Positions 31,849 through 46,895 are shown, counted from the first letter of the stretch. The stretch: DNA of 64,000 nt from Hyperoplus lanceolatus (GCA_026929865.2 CM049398.1:20249501-20313500); one strand, 5' to 3'. Notes: generated by a model from the letters alone, not told the origin. Numbers and translations are program-made.

Positions 31849-34800
31849 ATGTCTGCTATGATAAATAATGCAGGGGGTACAAGCCCAATAGGGGGAGCTG
31901 CAGTTAGGTTTGTGTCCTGGAATGTTAAGGGGATGAATGGTCCTGTGAAACGGTCTAGGATTTTTTCTCATCTTAAACAATTGAAAACTGATGTTTTGTT
32001 TCTACAAGAGACACATTTACGGTTAGAAGACCACACCAGACTTCGTAAAGCATGGGTTAATCATATCTTCCATTCTAAATTTAATAACAGATCAAGAGGG
32101 GTGGCAATTTTGATTAAGAAACGAACTCAATTCTCACTAACTGCTATAATTGCTGACCCCAATGGTCGATATGTCATTGTCTCGGGCCTCCTATTTCAAA
32201 CACCTGTTATTTTGGTAAACGTGTAGCCCCTAATTGGGACGATGCTGAATTTGCCAATAAGCTTCTGTCATCCCTCCCTAATTTAGATACACATAGATTA
32301 ATCCTTGCAGGAGATTTGAATTGTACAATTGACCCATTGCTCGATAAATCTAGCCCTAAATCTGCCTCACCATCTGTAATGTCAAGGGTCTTCTCAGATT
32401 TTATGAGACAAAATGGCTGTGTAGACCCATGGAGGTTTCAAAATCCAACCTCCAAACAATTTTCTTTCTTTTCTCATGTCCACCACTCTTTCTCAAGGAT
32501 AGATTACTTTTTTATAGATAGCTCTTTCATCCCTGCAGTGGAATCTGTTGAATATTTGGCCATCATCATTTCAGATCATGCACCACTCATCTTAGACCTT
32601 TCTTTTACTTTGAACGTTAGAGAGCAATCCTTCTGGAGACTTAACTCCTTGCTGCTTTCAAATGAGAAATTTTGCAAACATGTGACTACTAATATAGATA
32701 CTTTTCTGGAAGTAAACAAGAAGGAAGGTATATCATATTCCCTACTTTGGGAAACTCTAAAAGCGTACTTAAGAGGACAAATTATCTCCTATGTAGCGCA
32801 TGCCAATAAGGAACGGCGTAAACAAATACAAGACTTGACGGATTTAATTTTTAATTTAGACCGCAGCTACTCTGAAAGCCCCTCCCCAGAATTATATAAA
32901 GAACGGATAGCTTTACAGTCTAAACTCAATCTTCTATCCACCAACCAGGCTGAGTACTTGTTACTGCGGACCCGGAGCACTTATTATGAGTACGGAGAAA
33001 AAGCTAGTCGATTGCTGGCTCACCAGCTGAAACGCCAGGCTGCGTCACGGCTCATACCCCAAGTGAGAGATCAGGATCAGAACATAGTCACCAACCCAAA
33101 GGAAATTAATAATACTTTTGCAACATTTTACTCTACACTTTACACCTCGGAATTCCCATCGGATGCTACAAATATGAACCGTTTCTTAGATAATTTGGAT
33201 ATACCTACTATTGAGCCTGGAGATAGGGAAGGGTTAGACCGACCTCTTACACAGTCAGAGATCACTACAGCCATCGGGGACGTGCGAACTGGTAAATCTC
33301 CAGGACCCGACGGTTACCCCCCTGAATTTTTTAAGAAATTTAAAGATAAACTTGCACCCATTATGCTAGAAGTATTTAACGAATCTTTGGGAAAGGGTTC
33401 TTTGCCCCCAACCCTCACACAAGCTACGATTACACTACTCCTCAAAAAGGACAAGGACCCTACTAAGTGTGGCTCTTACCGTCCTATCTCCCTCCTAAAT
33501 GTTGATATAAAAATTTTAGCTAAGGTGATGGCACACCGTTTAGAATCCGTTCTCCCTAAAGTAATATCTGAGGACCAGACGGGCTTTATAAAGGGTCGCC
33601 ACTCTTTTTCAAATATTCGGCGACTTGCTAATGTGATCTACTCCCCCGGTCCTTCCTTGACTGCAGAAGCTGTTATCTCTCTAGATGCGGAGAAGGCCTT
33701 TGATCGGGTGGAGTGGAAATACTTATTCGCCGTATTGCAAAGGTTTGGGTTTGGTGACATATTTCTGGCATGGATCCGTCTGCTTTATTCGTCCCCACAA
33801 GCATGCATTCAAACTAATCAATCTCATTCCAAATTTTTCCCCCTGTCACGTGGGACACGTCAAGGATGTCCGTTATCCCCGCTCCTGTTTGCAGTGGCAA
33901 TTGAACCTCTTTCGATTGCATTGAGGTCATCGTTGTTGTTACGGGGGTGGGCCGTGGGAGAGAGGAACATCGCGTCTCTCTGTATGCAGACGATCTCTTG
34001 ATCTATGTAAGCAATCCAGAAGCTAGCGCCCCTGTAATCGTATCACTATTGAACAATTTTGGGTCTTTTTTCTGGCTACAAACTTAATTATCAGAAAAGC
34101 GAATGCTTCCCCATTAATGAGTTGGCAATGCAAATTAAACAAGAGTCATTCCCCTTCCACTTAACACATTCTGGATTCAAATATCTTGGAATAAACGTCA
34201 CACGTTCTTTCACCTCTCTTCTTGGAGCTAATTTTACACCCCTAAATAATCAAATGAAATCTGACTTTCAGAGGTGGAGCAGTCTACCTCTGACTATTGC
34301 AGGGAGGGTACAATCGGTGAAGATGAACATACTCCCAAAGTATTTGTATTTGTTCCAATGCCTACCGTTATTCCTGACGAAATCATTTTTTCAGTCAGTT
34401 AACACATCCATTACCTCCTTCATCTGGAATAATAAAGTACCAAGAGTTAATAAAGGCTTACTTCAGCGGGGACGCAATGTGGGGGGACTAGCTCTCCCCA
34501 GTTTTATTCACTACTATTGGGCAGCCAATTTGCAGAAAATTTTATTCTGGCTCCATGTGCCAGATGCAGATTGGTGTACACTTGAAGCACATTCTTGCCA
34601 CTCGTCATCCCTCCCTGCATTGGTGTACTCCTCCCTGCCCACAAAGTGGTCCAGGTTTACCTCCAATCCTGTAGTACTGTCCACCCTTAGAATCTGGGCA
34701 CAGTTCCGAAATCATTATAAATTCACTTCTCCCTCCCCTTTAAGTCCTATTTGTAAGAATCATTTATTTCCAGCCTCCTCTCTCGACTTAACGTTTACTC

Positions 34801-35567
34801 AGTGGGGCAGGAAGCAGCTTTCCTGTTTTAAAAGCTTGTACTGTAAAGAAGGGTTCGATAGTTTTGAAAATATATGCCAGAAATATGATTTATCACGCAG
34901 TAATTTTTTTAGGTATCTCCAAATACGCCACTGTGTCAAAACGCTGTTTCCCTCTTTCCCTGTCCTCCCTACTGAGGCAGCATGGGAAGAAATGACCCTC
35001 CTCTGTCCAAAAAAAGGACTGATATCATTGTTATATTCTCAACTAATGTCTCTAGAAAACCATGACCTTTCAAAAATTAAGATCAGATGGGAGGGCGAGT
35101 TGATGATTGAGTTGTTGGACAAACACTGGGAGGATGCTTTACAAAGGATTAACTCATCCTCATCATGTGCACGCTTGGGGCTCATTCAGTTTAAAGTAGT
35201 GCATAGGGCTCATTTCAGTAGGGCTAGGTTAGCAGATATATATCCAGGAACAGACGGCAGCTGTATTAGATGCTCCCTCTCCCCAGCTGATTTAACACAC
35301 ACGTTTTGGTTGTGTCCCCGTTTAAATCAATATTGGTCATCTGTTTTTCAAACTTTATCTGAAGCCATGAAAATTAAAATTAAGCCCTGCCCGTTGATTG
35401 CAATATTCGGTATTCCAAGCGAGAGTTTAACCTTAACCCGGAATCAATCGGACATTATTGCTTTTACATCACTTCTTGCCCGTCGAAGAATCTTATTGGC
35501 CTGGACTTCCCCTGCTCCCCCAGCAGTGGCCGCATGGTTACAGGATGTTTTATTTTTCTTAAACTAG
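31849..35567 (+). pseudogene. L1/Tx1 ORF2 (endonuclease-reverse transcriptase) with three frameshifts
   Basis: The first frame (from 31849) carries the APE endonuclease: FVSWNVKGMN, FLQETH (catalytic Glu at residue 54). After a one-base loss creating TAG at 32224-32226 the second frame has LAGDLNCTIDP, SRIDYFFID and ISDHAPLIL, and then RT: GKSPGPDGYPPEFF, SYRPISLLNVD, QTGFIKGRH, SLDAEKAFDRVEW, GTRQGCPLSPLLF. A second one-base loss in a G-run (33943-33947) precedes YADD (33983-33994). One extra T in a T-run (34066-34071) shifts again before GYKLNYQKSEC, and a 500-codon C-terminal region runs to TAG at 35565-35567. All catalytic motifs are preserved. Only the three single-base changes disable it. 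Confidence 0.93.
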
Positions 35568-36164
35568 AAAAAGTTAAATTCACGGTGAGAGGCTCAGTCC
35601 AAAAATTTTATGTAAAATGGCAACCTTTTGTAACATATTTTGAGAATCTTAAAGTAATGCCTGAATAATGAGACACTTTTACATTTTCCCATCTATTATC
35701 TGTTTCCTTTGTTTATTTTTTTTGTGTATTTTTATTCAAATCAATGATCATCTACGCTGATGGGGTGGGAACTGATTAGCCTGACTGACAATTGTGAAAA
35801 CGTGAGTTTAAAACCTTGTAAACCATTTGTGTAAATATGTTGACATGCGGACGTGTGCTTGTTTTCAGTGTGTAGACCTTTAAAAGTTTTTGAAGAAATG
35901 TGTACCAAACAGAGTGGAAAAAAAGCTTCCCAGAATGTTGTCAATATGGGGGTGGGGTGGGGTGGGAAGGGTGGGATATTTTTGTTGGGAGGGGGGATAA
36001 TGCTTAGCAACGTTCTTTTTGCTACTTTTCTTTGTTTTGTTTGTAATATTTTTTTATTTGGTTACGAGAAAATGAAAATGGAGAACTGTCTTACTTCCTG
36101 TACAAGGTAACATGCTTGCTCCTCCAATAAAAAGATTTATAAAAAAAAAAAAAAAAAAAAAAAA
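35568..36164 (+). terminator. L1 3' UTR with polyadenylation signal and A-tail
   Basis: AATAAA at 36127-36132 is followed after a short spacer by about 24 A residues up to 36164. The UTR includes a G-rich patch (35950-36000, GGGTGGGGTGGGGTGGG), a feature often seen in L1 3' UTRs. Confidence 0.85.
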
Positions 36165-36179
36165 GAAATACTGAGGATA

Positions 36180-36520
36180 ATTATGTATTTTGCTGTCATT
36201 TCTTAACACTGTTTACTATGTCCCACAATTGTTTGGGGTAATTTGCATTTGTTTCTAAAAGCTTACAAAAATATATTTTTTTTACAGTCTCTGAGAATGA
36301 TATTTAGCTTGTTACGATAGGTTATATATTTTAACTCAGCCTGTGGTGTCCTTGCTTTTATGAATCTTTTGTGCAATGTATTTTTTTTACAAGCATTTTT
36401 CAAGGATTTAGTTAGCCACTGTTTAATGTCATTTGGGTCCGATGATGTAGGTTCCCCGTAAAGATTAGCTAATAACTCCAGACTTTCATGATAATTTATC
36501 CCATCAGTTGTGTTGCTCAT
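36180..36520 (-). pseudogene. LINE ORF2 fragment lacking endonuclease
   Basis: The frame starts at ATG 36520, whose ATGA overlaps the ORF1 stop. After about 22 residues it enters WLTKSLKNACKKNTLHKRF, then ELKYITYRNKLNIILRDCKK, the conserved linker found between endonuclease and reverse transcriptase in fish LINEs. A shift in an A-run near 36283 moves the frame on to FCKLLETNANYPKQLWDIV, which reaches the L1 insertion at 36180. The roughly 200-residue endonuclease that should lie between the start and this linker is absent, so this copy is internally deleted. The family within LINEs is not determined. Confidence 0.75.
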
Positions 36521-37350
36521 TCTCGATTGCTTGGGTTGATCAGGTCCTCTTCCCTCCGGAATTGAACCAGATCCTCCTCCGTTCTGATTTGCACAATTTT
36601 AGCTTCTTCGGGTGTAGCTCCATTCATTTTGATGAAGATTCTTCCATCTCTTGTCCATGTTTGTTGGACCCGTCCACATTTTTTTAGCCCTCTCGCTTGG
36701 TAGGCCAGATTTGCATTTCTCTTGGTTATGTTTTCACTAATTCCAATTTGTTCGCCTTTAAGCATCTTGCCTTGACTGAGCAGATTTATCTTATGCTTTC
36801 TACTCACAAATTTCAGAATGACAGCACGCTTCTTGGCGAATTTTCCCTTCGGGAGAAGAAAACAAGACTCCACTTTCTCCAGATCCAGACTAATGCCTTT
36901 GCTTCTCAGGAACTTTTCAACCTGGTTTTCCACCGACACATTCCTTGTATCGCCCTCTTCTTCTCCATTCACGGCAGCTGCATACGACCTAGGTTTAATA
37001 TCCATACCAGTCAGTATCACATCTCTGTTTTTTGCTTGTTGATCTTGGTCATCAATTTTATCTCCAAGCTCTTTCAAGAGCTGATCTTCCCTCTCATTCA
37101 CGGCTTGAAGTTCCTTCAATTCGATCAACAGTGACTTCAGACCAGCAGCAATTTTTTCTTCAATTTTTGCATCAAAACGCCCAATCCATTCATCCATAAT
37201 CCCAGCCAGATCAGCTTTCAGCAGTGCTCGCTCCGTCTCCCTCTCACTTTTCATTTCTCTCATCAAGTCTGCCAACTGTTTTTTCATTTCTTCCGCATAA
37301 TCTTTGTCTTCCTCCTTCCCCTTATCAATGTTTTTTCCTTTTTTGGACAT
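36517..37350 (-). CDS. LINE ORF1 protein (minus-strand element)
   Basis: Using ATG at 37350 (an upstream TTG in the same frame is less likely) the frame has 277 codons without interruption. It begins with a lysine-rich, highly charged segment (MSKKGKNIDKGKEEDKDY), followed by a predicted coiled coil to about residue 105, then SYAAAVNGEEEG and an RRM-like or C-terminal nucleic-acid binding part with VEKFLRSKGISLDLEKVES, KRAVILKFVSRKHKINLLSQ and ISENITKRNANLAYQARGLK. This layout is that of LINE ORF1 proteins of fish. It is followed with a 4-base overlap (ATGA) by the ORF2 remnant. That the frame is intact while ORF2 is ruined is notable. Confidence 0.75.
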   Translation of the reverse strand: MSKKGKNIDKGKEEDKDYAEEMKKQLADLMREMKSERETERALLKADLAGIMDEWIGRFDAKIEEKIAAGLKSLLIELKELQAVNEREDQLLKELGDKIDDQDQQAKNRDVILTGMDIKPRSYAAAVNGEEEGDTRNVSVENQVEKFLRSKGISLDLEKVESCFLLPKGKFAKKRAVILKFVSRKHKINLLSQGKMLKGEQIGISENITKRNANLAYQARGLKKCGRVQQTWTRDGRIFIKMNGATPEEAKIVQIRTEEDLVQFRREEDLINPSNRE

Positions 37351-37405
37351 CTCCAAAGATTTTCAGAGATTTTTAAGGCTGTGAATCTGAGTTCTCCGCT
37401 GCTCA

Positions 37406-40239
37406 CGGTAATTTAACTTTTTAATCAAAATTAAACATTACAGTTATACTGTTAAATCCTTTAATACAAATTTAACCACCTTTCTCTTAAGTGTCCCTTT
37501 ATAGCTGTGATACAAGAAGTTAAGAATAAGGTATGTATTGACCTTTGGGGGAACAGGACAGTTTAAATATGTTTTGCATAATATTCCTATGTAATGTGCA
37601 TAATTTACAAGACATAACAATACACCCACTGTGTTGCCAATAGTTTGTCCATTCATTGCTAATGCTTGCTATGTTGTCACTATGTGGTCATTTTTTGATT
37701 GACATATCTTAAAGGTATTTTATTTGCCCTTGAACCTGGACAGGAAATAAGGTAATTTTATGAGGAGAGGTGGTGGATGTTGTCCTGCCTGTTTTGTCAT
37801 TACCATTGCTCTCTGTGATATTGCTTGTATCACAAACAGAGGGTTGCCCTATGGAGGGTATGTAGTCAAGACCAGTTGGGTTGCAGGTCTTGAAGACTGT
37901 CCACAGTCCAGTACAATGTTGGCCTCTGTTCCACTTTATTGTGTTCAAAGTGTTCATAGTTAAAGGTTATATGACATTGTCTGCTGGAATGTGAGGAATA
38001 AACAAACACTCTCCTCTTCTCTGAATATCGGTGCTCTCAGTACTCATGTGCTCAAGTGGAGTTGGCCAGTTTAAAACTGCAGTACCTCAACCAACACTTC
38101 CTCGGCTCACATGTATTGACGTCTTGCCATTTAAATACCTCATATTGAACCAATAAGCGCCTACTAAGTGAGGAGCACTATTAGAGATGACTCCTGCTCT
38201 TTTCCCCTTTCCCTTGTGTGGCTTTTATCGCTTGTCAGACCACCACTCTAAATTCAAAGTTGTTCTTAAAGATTTGCCTTTTGAAATAAAGGTGAAATAA
38301 ATAAATAAAATCAATTCTGTCAGACAGAGCCGATTCAAAGGTTGATTAAACACTACCTTTTAGTCTGGCCCCACCTTTTATATACGTTTGTCCAAGAAAC
38401 GGGTGTTTGAGAGGATCTATGTTAGGTTACCTCAGTGGCCCAATATAATTCAATTCAAAGTCCAACTAAAGCACAACATATCTGTGATGGCTACCCCGTG
38501 ATGTGAAATCAAAACGTTTCTCCTTTCATCATAAGGATATTCCAAAAAAATATCCAAAAGAAAGAAGGATACAAATTGCAACTCCATGGAACCGCTGTCT
38601 GCAGAATCCCAGACAATTAATCACATCGTTATAGTTGTTGATATTTTCGCTGGAGGATACCTCGGTGCATTCTACTTCTATACTGTGAACGTGCTGTTTA
38701 TTTGGACTTCAATGCTGAGACTCTCTTTAGCATGTGAAACAAGCTTTATGGAAAACCAGAGTGTGATTATTTACTGGGCTTTTGGAGACTGGGACAGGGC
38801 AGTCTGTTTGTACCACAGCTTTATGCCATGATGATTATTGCTGTGAGGCTTGTATACATTTGCTCTTTTCCGTTTTTTTCTTTGGCTATTTGTATGTATG
38901 TGTATTTGTTTGAATGTGTGCATGTACAGGAGCTTTTTCACATCCTTACTTGTTATCTTTGTGTGCAGGCTATTTACCACATAGTACATATCATTCATTA
39001 TGCAGGATATACAGTACATTATATTATTGTTGCTAGACTCGTAGAAAAGTCACTGCTCTTTTGCGTTTAAAGGAGCCAGTGTTTTCTTGGAGACTTATAC
39101 TGTGTTTCAGAGATAAATCCCCTCATCATATACATTACTAACTTATAGATGGAGTTTGTATCATTGGGTGTCATGTGTCACAACTGTTGATATTGTATTA
39201 AACATAACTTCACACATGTATTTTGTAAGAAACCACATGTAACTTTTTAAACCCTGAGGAGCTTAAAGGTCTCTTCCTGCCATTCATTTATCGTAGTGTT
39301 TGAATAAATATGCATAATTTGACATGCAAATATCGACACATTCTGTGACCATGCAGGATTCTTTTAGACTTCTCCTTCAATCACAAATTGCCCACTGAGG
39401 TTGGCTCCTGCAAGAAAAACTGACAGGCATTAACGACATGCCAAACGTCAATGAATAATTCAGAAGAAATAAAAAAGAAGTCAATAAGAAAATATTTGAA
39501 CAAGACAAAATGGCAACACATTTGAGAAGTTCAACTACATAATTGCTTAGAACTATTATCCCAGAAGAATAGTTGAAATTGCTCCACTCTGATGTAGTTT
39601 ATATGCTGTGTAGAGTGTACCAAGCAAATTGAATAGAATGAGGTTCTAAGTGTTTTACTTAAACTGAAAGCAATTTAGGACGAACCCTGCAGCGCAGAGT
39701 GTTTGCTTCCCTTTTGCATAATATATATTTATGTGACATTCATGAGCAATCAGTATGTGTGCCTGGAAATGTTATGTCTTTGCCAAAATGTTATGTCTTT
39801 GCCTAAGCATGATGGTTGAAGGCAAGCCGTCAGGTTATAAAAGGAGAAAAAGCCCGAACACATTGGCGCAATACTGTGAAGTCTTTCTGTTTGTCTGACT
39901 GTTGGCAACCTGTCCTTCCACCTGTCTATAGAAGCAGCTAGCCAAATGTTCACTGTCTACAAGTCATTGCAGATGTATTAGTATACCTAATTAATTATCC
40001 AATTATACATAACTGCTTTTATCGGCATGCCATTCAACACTTTTCTTCTGTTTTTGTGCAAACATGTTATAGCAGGGCTACAAGATTTACGATTGCATCT
40101 GTAATATGAATATGTTTTACAATTCTGTTGAGATGGATACATCATTTGTTCAACAATGAATAAGGGCACTGGGTCGTCCTTGAAAGCAGTGTTATCAATG
40201 TGTGTGTGGATGTTCTCTTATGTTTCTATAATCAAAGAA
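37406..40239. other. Unassigned unique sequence
   Basis: No gene, RNA or element is recognised. Open frames of 60-85 codons (for example 38586-38831) have no familiar motif. Confidence 0.5.
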
Positions 40240-40249
40240 GTATTGTTAT

Positions 40250-40433
40250 GGGGTGCCCTTAGCTCAGTCGGTAGGGCGTCCCCCCCTGGCCGGGCCCAGC
40301 GGCAGACCCGGGTTCGATTCTCGCCCGCGGTCGTTCTCTGCATGTCACTCCCCTCTCTGCCCAATTTCACCTCTGTCTCTCTGCACTGTCAATAAAGCAT
40401 AAAAATGCCCAAAAAATATCTTAAAAAAAAGAT
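40250..40433 (+). mobile_element. tRNA-derived SINE
   Basis: The head is tRNA-like with an A box (TAGCTCAGTCGG, 40260-40271) and a B box (GGTTCGATTC, 40311-40320), the internal promoter of RNA polymerase III. The body has TGTCACTCCCCTCTCTGCCC and ends CTGTCAATAAAGCATAAAAA with an A-rich tail. GTATTGTTAT flanks it at 40240-40249 and 40434-40443, a 10-bp target duplication. The tail is the type common in teleost SINEs. Confidence 0.9.
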
Positions 40434-40443
40434 GTATTGTTAT

Positions 40444-40731
40444 TAGGGCTGTCAAGCGATTAAAAAAATTAATCTAATTAATTACAGGCTCTGTGATTAA
40501 TTAATCTAAATTAATCGCATACTTTTATGACACTTTTATACCTGTTTATAAACAGCTGTATAGCCTGCTAGTCTCTCTCTCTCTCGCTCTCTCACTCTCT
40601 CTCTCTCGCTCTCCATCTCTCGTAACTTCTGTTTCCACAACAGACAGCGCTGCACTGCCACAGATGCTTATGCCGATTCATTCACCATCGTCGTACTCAT
40701 TGGCAAAAATATTGAGAGACACACACACACA

Positions 40732-40774
<43 letters not shown>

Positions 40775-41164
40775 ACGCGGACGACGAGACAGCTAGCAAA
40801 CAAAATTGAGACACGGGGAGAACGATTGAGAGATACTGTTTTGAACCTAGCCTACATTGTTGCACCCACTCAATCAATAATGCACAGACACTGGCTGCGG
40901 AGAATAAAGTAAGATGTCTTCCTACCTTCATGCTTATTAAACCGTCTATAGAGCCCTCGGCGCCCTGTTTCTCTCTTTACTTTTCTCCCTTTCACCCGCG
41001 CGGGCTGTGTCTGCTTCAGGTGCAGCTCGGTGCAGCTACGCACCACTTTTGCACCGGGTCAAAGGGCATTATAGAAGTGCGATTAATCTGCGTTAATTTT
41101 TTTAATCGCGTTAATTTTTCTGTGATTAATTAATCGAAATTAACGCGTTAATTTGACAGCCCTA
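40444..41164. mobile_element. hAT MITE, family 1 copy A
   Basis: It begins TAGGGCTGTCAAGCGATTAA and ends AATTTGACAGCCCTA. ATTGTTAT flanks it (40436-40443 and 41165-41172), a perfect 8-bp duplication. Subterminal regions are rich in TTAATTAATC. It contains CT and CA runs (40575-40615, 40719-40770) and no coding sequence. The same family lies inverted at 59463-60251. Confidence 0.9.
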
Positions 41165-41172
41165 ATTGTTAT

Positions 41173-44309
<3,137 letters not shown>

Positions 44310-44313
44310 TTAA

Positions 44314-44787
44314 CCCGCTTGTTATGTTCCGGGTCAAATTGACCCGTTTTAAAGTTTGAAGATCTAGGAAAAATAGTTAAAAGTATTTTTTTCAGTATGA
44401 AACTTCTCCTGCTTGCCTTAATTAGTGTATGTAGTGGAAACAATGAGGTATTACTATGGCCGAGGGGGCCATTGTTCCAAGACATTTGATACTACTAAAG
44501 GAAAGAGACTTCTCATCACCAGGCAAGGTAGACGCGGAGAGTAGGAGTGGGTCTAAACAGGTCACTTTATTTAAGGGTTGGTTGACATCGAGTTTACAGC
44601 TCAGTAGACAGTTTCTTCTATTTCAACACAGATGTTACTTATTCATTACACTAATTCAGATCTTATCTTGTCCTAAGTACCTAGCCTGCCCTCAACTTGG
44701 GGAAACCAGAGTCCCCGACAGCAGCCTTCTTCACCCTGGGCGTACAAGCGCGCCCAGAGTGGCAATTCCCTGGCCCTTTTATTGGCA

Positions 44788-44821
<34 letters not shown>

Positions 44822-45208
44822 TGTGTGCGTGTGTCTACCAGTGTGTGGGTGAGAGTGTGCATGTGTGTATGTTTGTGTGTTACATATCTAATGTCAGATC
44901 TAGGTTATTTGTAGCAAGGTCTTGCAATACGTGTCCATATTTTCTGCTGTGTCTGCAACAGTTGTTGTGGTTCAGTTTTGTGGCCTAAAGGTCATTAGTG
45001 TGCTGTGTGTCCTTCTTGCTTATGGTCAACTCAGAGAGTTCTGTATTCACTTATTTCAAACTAATAACATAAATATGTTGCAAATTCCTACATGTAATCA
45101 ACATATAATATGAAAATAGTTAATCTCACATATTTGCAACCACCCCCTGCATGTTTATATCACATAGATGCTGTTCCGGTCAATTTGACCCAGCAGTAAA
45201 ACTGGGGG
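44314..45208. mobile_element. piggyBac-like MITE, degenerate right end
   Basis: TTAA (44310-44313) is followed by CCCGCTTGTTATGTTCCGGG and the palindromic GGGTCAAATTGACCCG. Near the right side CCGGTCAATTTGACCC (45177-45192) is the matching inverted element, and the end near 45208 reads GGGGGTAAA, a damaged TTAA. The interior, including 44458-44780, is not recognised and may hold another insertion; it contains a TG run at 44790-44820. Confidence 0.5.
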
Positions 45209-45333
45209 TAAAAGGGTGTCAGAAATGTCAGACTATTTCTTTCTTTACAACTGTGAGACATATTTTACCCAACTCACACACACACACACACAGTTAGCTG
45301 TCCCCTCCCTCTCGTCCCTACGTCAAACCATTA

Positions 45334-46782
45334 CAGTTTTTTTTCGATTGCTAAACCACAGTGGGCACAACTGGAGCGACATGTCCAAAACTCTAACAAC
45401 ACTATGCACAGCAGCGGTTCATTTGGGCCAAACTCTAGCTCATTTTTCATTGTTTACTGTAAACACAATTTTCAAAACTCTTCACACTTATCTCATGGCT
45501 TAACCACAACCTGCACAACACTGTGGATTTCCAGCTCTTTGTTCAAATGCTAACACACTGCTGCCACAACTGTAAACCACACATTCAAAACAGAATGGAT
45601 TTCAGCCTAGTGCATTTCACTGTGGATTGCAATTTAAACTAAACACTAAGAAAGAGTCTTGTTTTAGACTTGTAAGTGAACATATATACAGTATATAGGG
45701 AAAGATCAAACATATTCTTTTTGGAAATGGACCAATGAAGACAGGTTGTTGGAGGGAGAAGAGTGGCAGTGAGAGTGTGGATGTGTGGAGTAAGACCCAG
45801 AAGATATAGAGCTGTACTTTCTGATGAAATACAGTAAGGGCTATACACTGATAGACCCTGTTGTGAATAATGTTCTCTAATTGAGAGAGGCAGGGTTGCG
45901 AGTGCAACCCAATCTGCAAAGATCTAAAGTTGCATCTGTAATACAAATTATCGAGCAAACAAACAGGTGAGAGTTGAATCCTTACAGTAAATGACAACAT
46001 TACAGGAATTGATTTCTGTATTACAATTATAGAATATTTATAGATATAAATACTATTTTTTTATTTTTATTTCTTTCAGACATATCAAAAACAATACAAA
46101 ACAAAATTAAAAGCATACAAATACAATAAACAAAAAAATACAATAAACAAAATGTATGTTTAAATGACTTCACAAAAAAAAAGAAAACAAATGATCTGTA
46201 TTGATGTGATATGCCTGAAAAGGAGCAGGAAGAAGTATACACTTATTTAATCCTACCCCTTTTCCATAGTAAAAATGTTTTGAATATTTATTATATTCGC
46301 TTCTTGTATTCCATATAATCTCTATACAATCTATCTATACAATTGGAAATGTTATGAATAAAATATAAAATAAAAAGATGTATCTTTTGAAGCAAACTTC
46401 TGATTTCCATTTATTTTTGTTTACCTTACACTGGTATGGTACCAAATAAAAAATTTCATGTGAAAGAATTTCACTCTTTCCTCAAAGAAAATATTACGTC
46501 ATTTGTGTGAAGTAACTCAAATGATTTAAACTGTAAAGATTAAAAGTTTGTCATTTGTGTATTGTGGTTTGATGCTAGTGTTTATACTCTGAGTGTGTTC
46601 TGAGTGACAGTGTGTGTTATCTCTCTATGAGGCTGGTTCATAGTGTTTGCTACACTGAGCCTATTTTGCAGGTGAAGTGAATTGTTCAGCTCCAGTGACT
46701 GTTGGTAGTGCAGACTGTAGTTAGAGTTTTGCACATTGAGCTACAGTTGTGCCCACTGTGGATTAGCAATCGAAAAAAACTG
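45334..46782. mobile_element. Mariner-like MITE, TA-flanked
   Basis: CAGTTTTTTTTCGATTGCTA at 45334 is repeated inversely at the right end, ending 46782 (one T fewer). The inverted similarity extends through CCACAGTGGGCACAACTG. TA lies on both sides (45332-45333, 46783-46784). It has no transposase, and contains a LINE 3' end at 46056-46350. Confidence 0.82.
46056..46350 (-). repeat. LINE 3' end, copy 2
   Basis: Close relative of 8068-8380 with shared words GACATATCAAAAACAATAC and GAAAAGGAGCAGGAAGAAG. Only the 3' end is present, as usual for 5'-truncated LINE insertions. Confidence 0.65.
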
Positions 46783-46895
46783 TAATGCACTTTGGTCTTC
46801 AAGCAGCGAGTCAGACACTGAGAGACCTGTGTTATGAAACGCACACACTATAAGTTATCACTGTATGAATATAGAGCAATTTAACACATTTATTA

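Larger units (their letters stand above)
29836..36164 (+). mobile_element. Full-length L1/Tx1-type LINE
   Basis: GAAATACTGAGGATA occurs at 29821-29835 and again at 36165-36179, a perfect 15-bp target-site duplication. The 6.3-kb element starts GGCGGACTTCCGG, has a 150-bp 5' UTR, ORF1, a spacer of about 1 kb, ORF2, a 600-bp 3' UTR, an AATAAA signal (36127-36132) and an A-tail of about 24 bases. The intact duplication and tail point to a young insertion. It lies in the older minus-strand LINE and in the opposite orientation to it. Confidence 0.95.
27931..37405 (-). mobile_element. Minus-strand LINE, interrupted by two later insertions
   Basis: The LINE starts near 37405 (5' UTR AGCAGCGGAGAACTCAGATT read leftward), encodes ORF1 (36517-37350) and ORF2 pieces (36180-36519, 29684-29820, 28165-28427), and ends in a 3' UTR and an AATAAATAAATAAAT tail at 27931-27950. 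It is split by an L1 (29836-36164 with one TSD copy) and a hAT-like element (28428-29683). Removing both brings its reading frame pieces together in the right order, which shows they entered an existing LINE. The endonuclease is missing and RT is only partly present. Confidence 0.75.

Noticed and set aside
32316..34001. The 561-codon frame as an independent gene
   Set aside because: It is the middle part of the L1 ORF2; the sequence before and after continues the same protein in other frames after single-base shifts.
40250..40325. A tRNA gene, because A and B boxes are present
   Set aside because: The sequence continues into a SINE body and A-rich tail with AATAAAG and is flanked by a 10-bp target duplication; the acceptor stem does not pair properly.
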